Assembly: GCA_031553435.1 (NCBI GenBank) | Contig: JAVBLQ010000022.1 | Location: 1 to 14,016, forward strand | Length of the DNA stretch: 14,016 nt | Direction: 5' to 3' | Source: JAVBLQ01 sp031553435 | Lineage (GTDB): Bacteria; Bacteroidota; Bacteroidia; Bacteroidales; Azobacteroidaceae | In this document: positions 13,217 to 14,016 of the stretch, in pieces | Layout of the letters: each line of letters opens with the position of its first letter | Position numbering within the stretch: position 1 is the stretch's first letter | The notes under the pieces: model-generated | The model's input: the letters and a program-made list of their open reading frames with translations, nothing else | Told to the model about the DNA's origin: nothing | Database searches by the model: none | Position numbers and translations under genes: made by a program

Positions 13217-13666
13217 ATGACAACAATCAAATTGAAATTGAATCACTCCCAGGTAGAAAGTCAGCCGGGAAGCCTAAGTCTACAGAACTCACAAAAAAAA
13301 CAGATGCTGAGTATGTATGTTTCCAAATTATCGGAAGAACTTGAATCTGGAAACCGGTTAAGAACAGCAGGAGCTTACCAAAGTTTCCTGAATAGTTTCA
13401 TTAAATTCAACAACAACAAAGATCTGGCTCTTTCTCAGATCACAAAGAACCTGATGAAACAATATGAAATTTTTCTGGGACAACAAGGTTATTCTCAAAA
13501 TACTATTTCTTTTTATATGCGAAAAATCCAGGCTATTTACAATCAGGCAATCAGGGAATGTTTGATTTCCGAAATTAACATGACGGACAAACAACAAGAA
13601 ATACCGCTTTTGGTTATTAATGAAACATTAGAGCATACAATGGAAAAGTATCCTGAATTTATTTGA
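13217..13666 (+). CDS. Truncated recombinase-like protein: SAM-like core-binding domain without catalytic domain
   Basis: 149 residues. The first 22 (MTTIKLKLNHSQVESQPGSL..) look like the start of the arm-binding domain of Bacteroidetes integrases (compare TSIKIKFRPSSVPEREGSLYFQ in the recombinase at 310-1572), but the rest of that domain is absent. Residues about 31-118 align without gaps over 88 positions with residues 110-197 of that recombinase, about 30 identical, including the block NTISFY-x-R (96-103). After that come about 31 unrelated residues and a stop; the catalytic domain with R, K, HxxR and Tyr is missing and is not found in any frame downstream. It could be a decayed integrase with an internal deletion, or a retained small DNA-binding protein that competes for recombination sites. 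The open, undisturbed frame slightly favours the second. Confidence 0.7.
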   Translation: MTTIKLKLNHSQVESQPGSLSLQNSQKKQMLSMYVSKLSEELESGNRLRTAGAYQSFLNSFIKFNNNKDLALSQITKNLMKQYEIFLGQQGYSQNTISFYMRKIQAIYNQAIRECLISEINMTDKQQEIPLLVINETLEHTMEKYPEFI

Positions 13667-14016
13667 AATAATTCGTTTTAATTTCATTAATAAAACATTA
13701 AACTTATACAATTCACTCTGGTAAAGGAATAATTTCTAATCTTACAAAATTTTACCCCTAAGTCCTTTATTAATAAATTTACACTGATTAATTCCCTACA
13801 AAATCATCATTTTGAGGACCGTTTATTTCAAGTTGTGACCAATTTGAGTGAAAAGTAAAAAACTAAATGAGTTGAAAGTGGAAAATTGAAAATGAGGCTT
13901 ACGCACAAAAACATTTTCAATTTCCCACTTTTCATTTTCAATTACTTGTCAAAGGTTCCAACGCAGAGCGGCCCCCTAATGGCCTCCCCCAAGCACTCCG
14001 CACTCTGGCTGTGTTA
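13667..14016. other. Non-coding right end with hairpin and GC-rich patch
   Basis: No coding sequence is supported in these 350 bases. 13667-13850 is plain AT-rich spacer with no recombinase catalytic remnants that I could read. 13871-13934 is an imperfect hairpin (separate entry). From about 13960 the composition turns GC-rich, with GGCCCCCT/GGCCTCCC words and a stem CAGAGCGG (13964-13971) against CCGCACTCTG (13998-14007, two-base bulge). The window ends before its nature is clear. Confidence 0.5.
13871..13934. repeat. Imperfect hairpin with TGAAAATG/TGAAAGTGG words
   Basis: TGAAAGTGGAAAATTGAAAA (from 13873) with TG at 13893-13894 pairs with CATTTTCAATTTCCCACTTT from 13912, ending near 13934, with one inserted base and one mismatch over about 22 positions. 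The loop is 17 bases. Further copies of the word follow (CATTTTCAATTAC) and precede it (GTGAAAAGT at 13849). It has the same architecture as the spacers at 7691, 11143 and 12511. Confidence 0.7.

Noticed and set aside
1..14016. CRISPR array or phage structural genes
   Set aside because: No regularly spaced direct repeats of 24-40 bases and no capsid, tail or terminase motifs were seen; the tandem heptamers at 11171-11198 have no spacers.

Overview
The window looks like a chromosomal segment of a Bacteroidales bacterium. This rests on an AT-rich genome with Bacteroidetes-type -7 promoter boxes (TAnnTTTG), a SAM-like-domain tyrosine recombinase of the Bacteroidetes type, a DUF4831 protein, a NagB-like/PIG-L fusion of the kind known from Bacteroides, and a paaK plus double-ACT pair. 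No species can be named from the sequence alone.

Layout. Positions 1-309 hold no gene but have a candidate plus-strand promoter and terminator. A complete tyrosine recombinase (310-1572, minus) and a secreted sialate O-acetylesterase-type SGNH hydrolase (1622-3562, minus) follow. A tRNA-Arg(CCT) gene lies at 3652-3723. Just behind its 3' end is a small accessory patch (about 3724-4856). It holds GGGGATT-type repeats, an outward-facing promoter with a short leader ORF and hairpin, a HigB/HigA-type toxin-antitoxin pair, and a 39-codon scrap that reads like the C-terminus of a second HigA-type antitoxin. I read this patch as the remnant of an integrated element at the tRNA.

A minus-strand housekeeping block follows: M13 metallopeptidase lipoprotein (7767-9812), a NagB-like/PIG-L fusion (5700-7679) and a TerC-family membrane protein (4857-5696), the last two separated by only 3 bases. 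Across a divergent promoter region, a plus-strand block carries a secreted DUF4831 protein (10057-11136), phenylacetate-CoA ligase paaK (11206-12507) and a double-ACT protein (12571-12996). The right end has a truncated recombinase-like gene (13217-13666) and about 350 bases without a gene, ending in a GC-rich patch.

Main points of interest: (1) the NagB half of the fusion has lost three of the four classical active-site residues; (2) at least five intergenic spacers contain long imperfect hairpins built from short repeated 'words', with similar architecture but different sequence; (3) a second-antitoxin remnant and a leader-plus-hairpin cassette flank the toxin-antitoxin pair behind the tRNA; (4) a short gene at the right end aligns without gaps over 88 residues to the SAM-like domain of the full recombinase but lacks the catalytic domain. 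I did not find a complete, clearly new multi-gene system.
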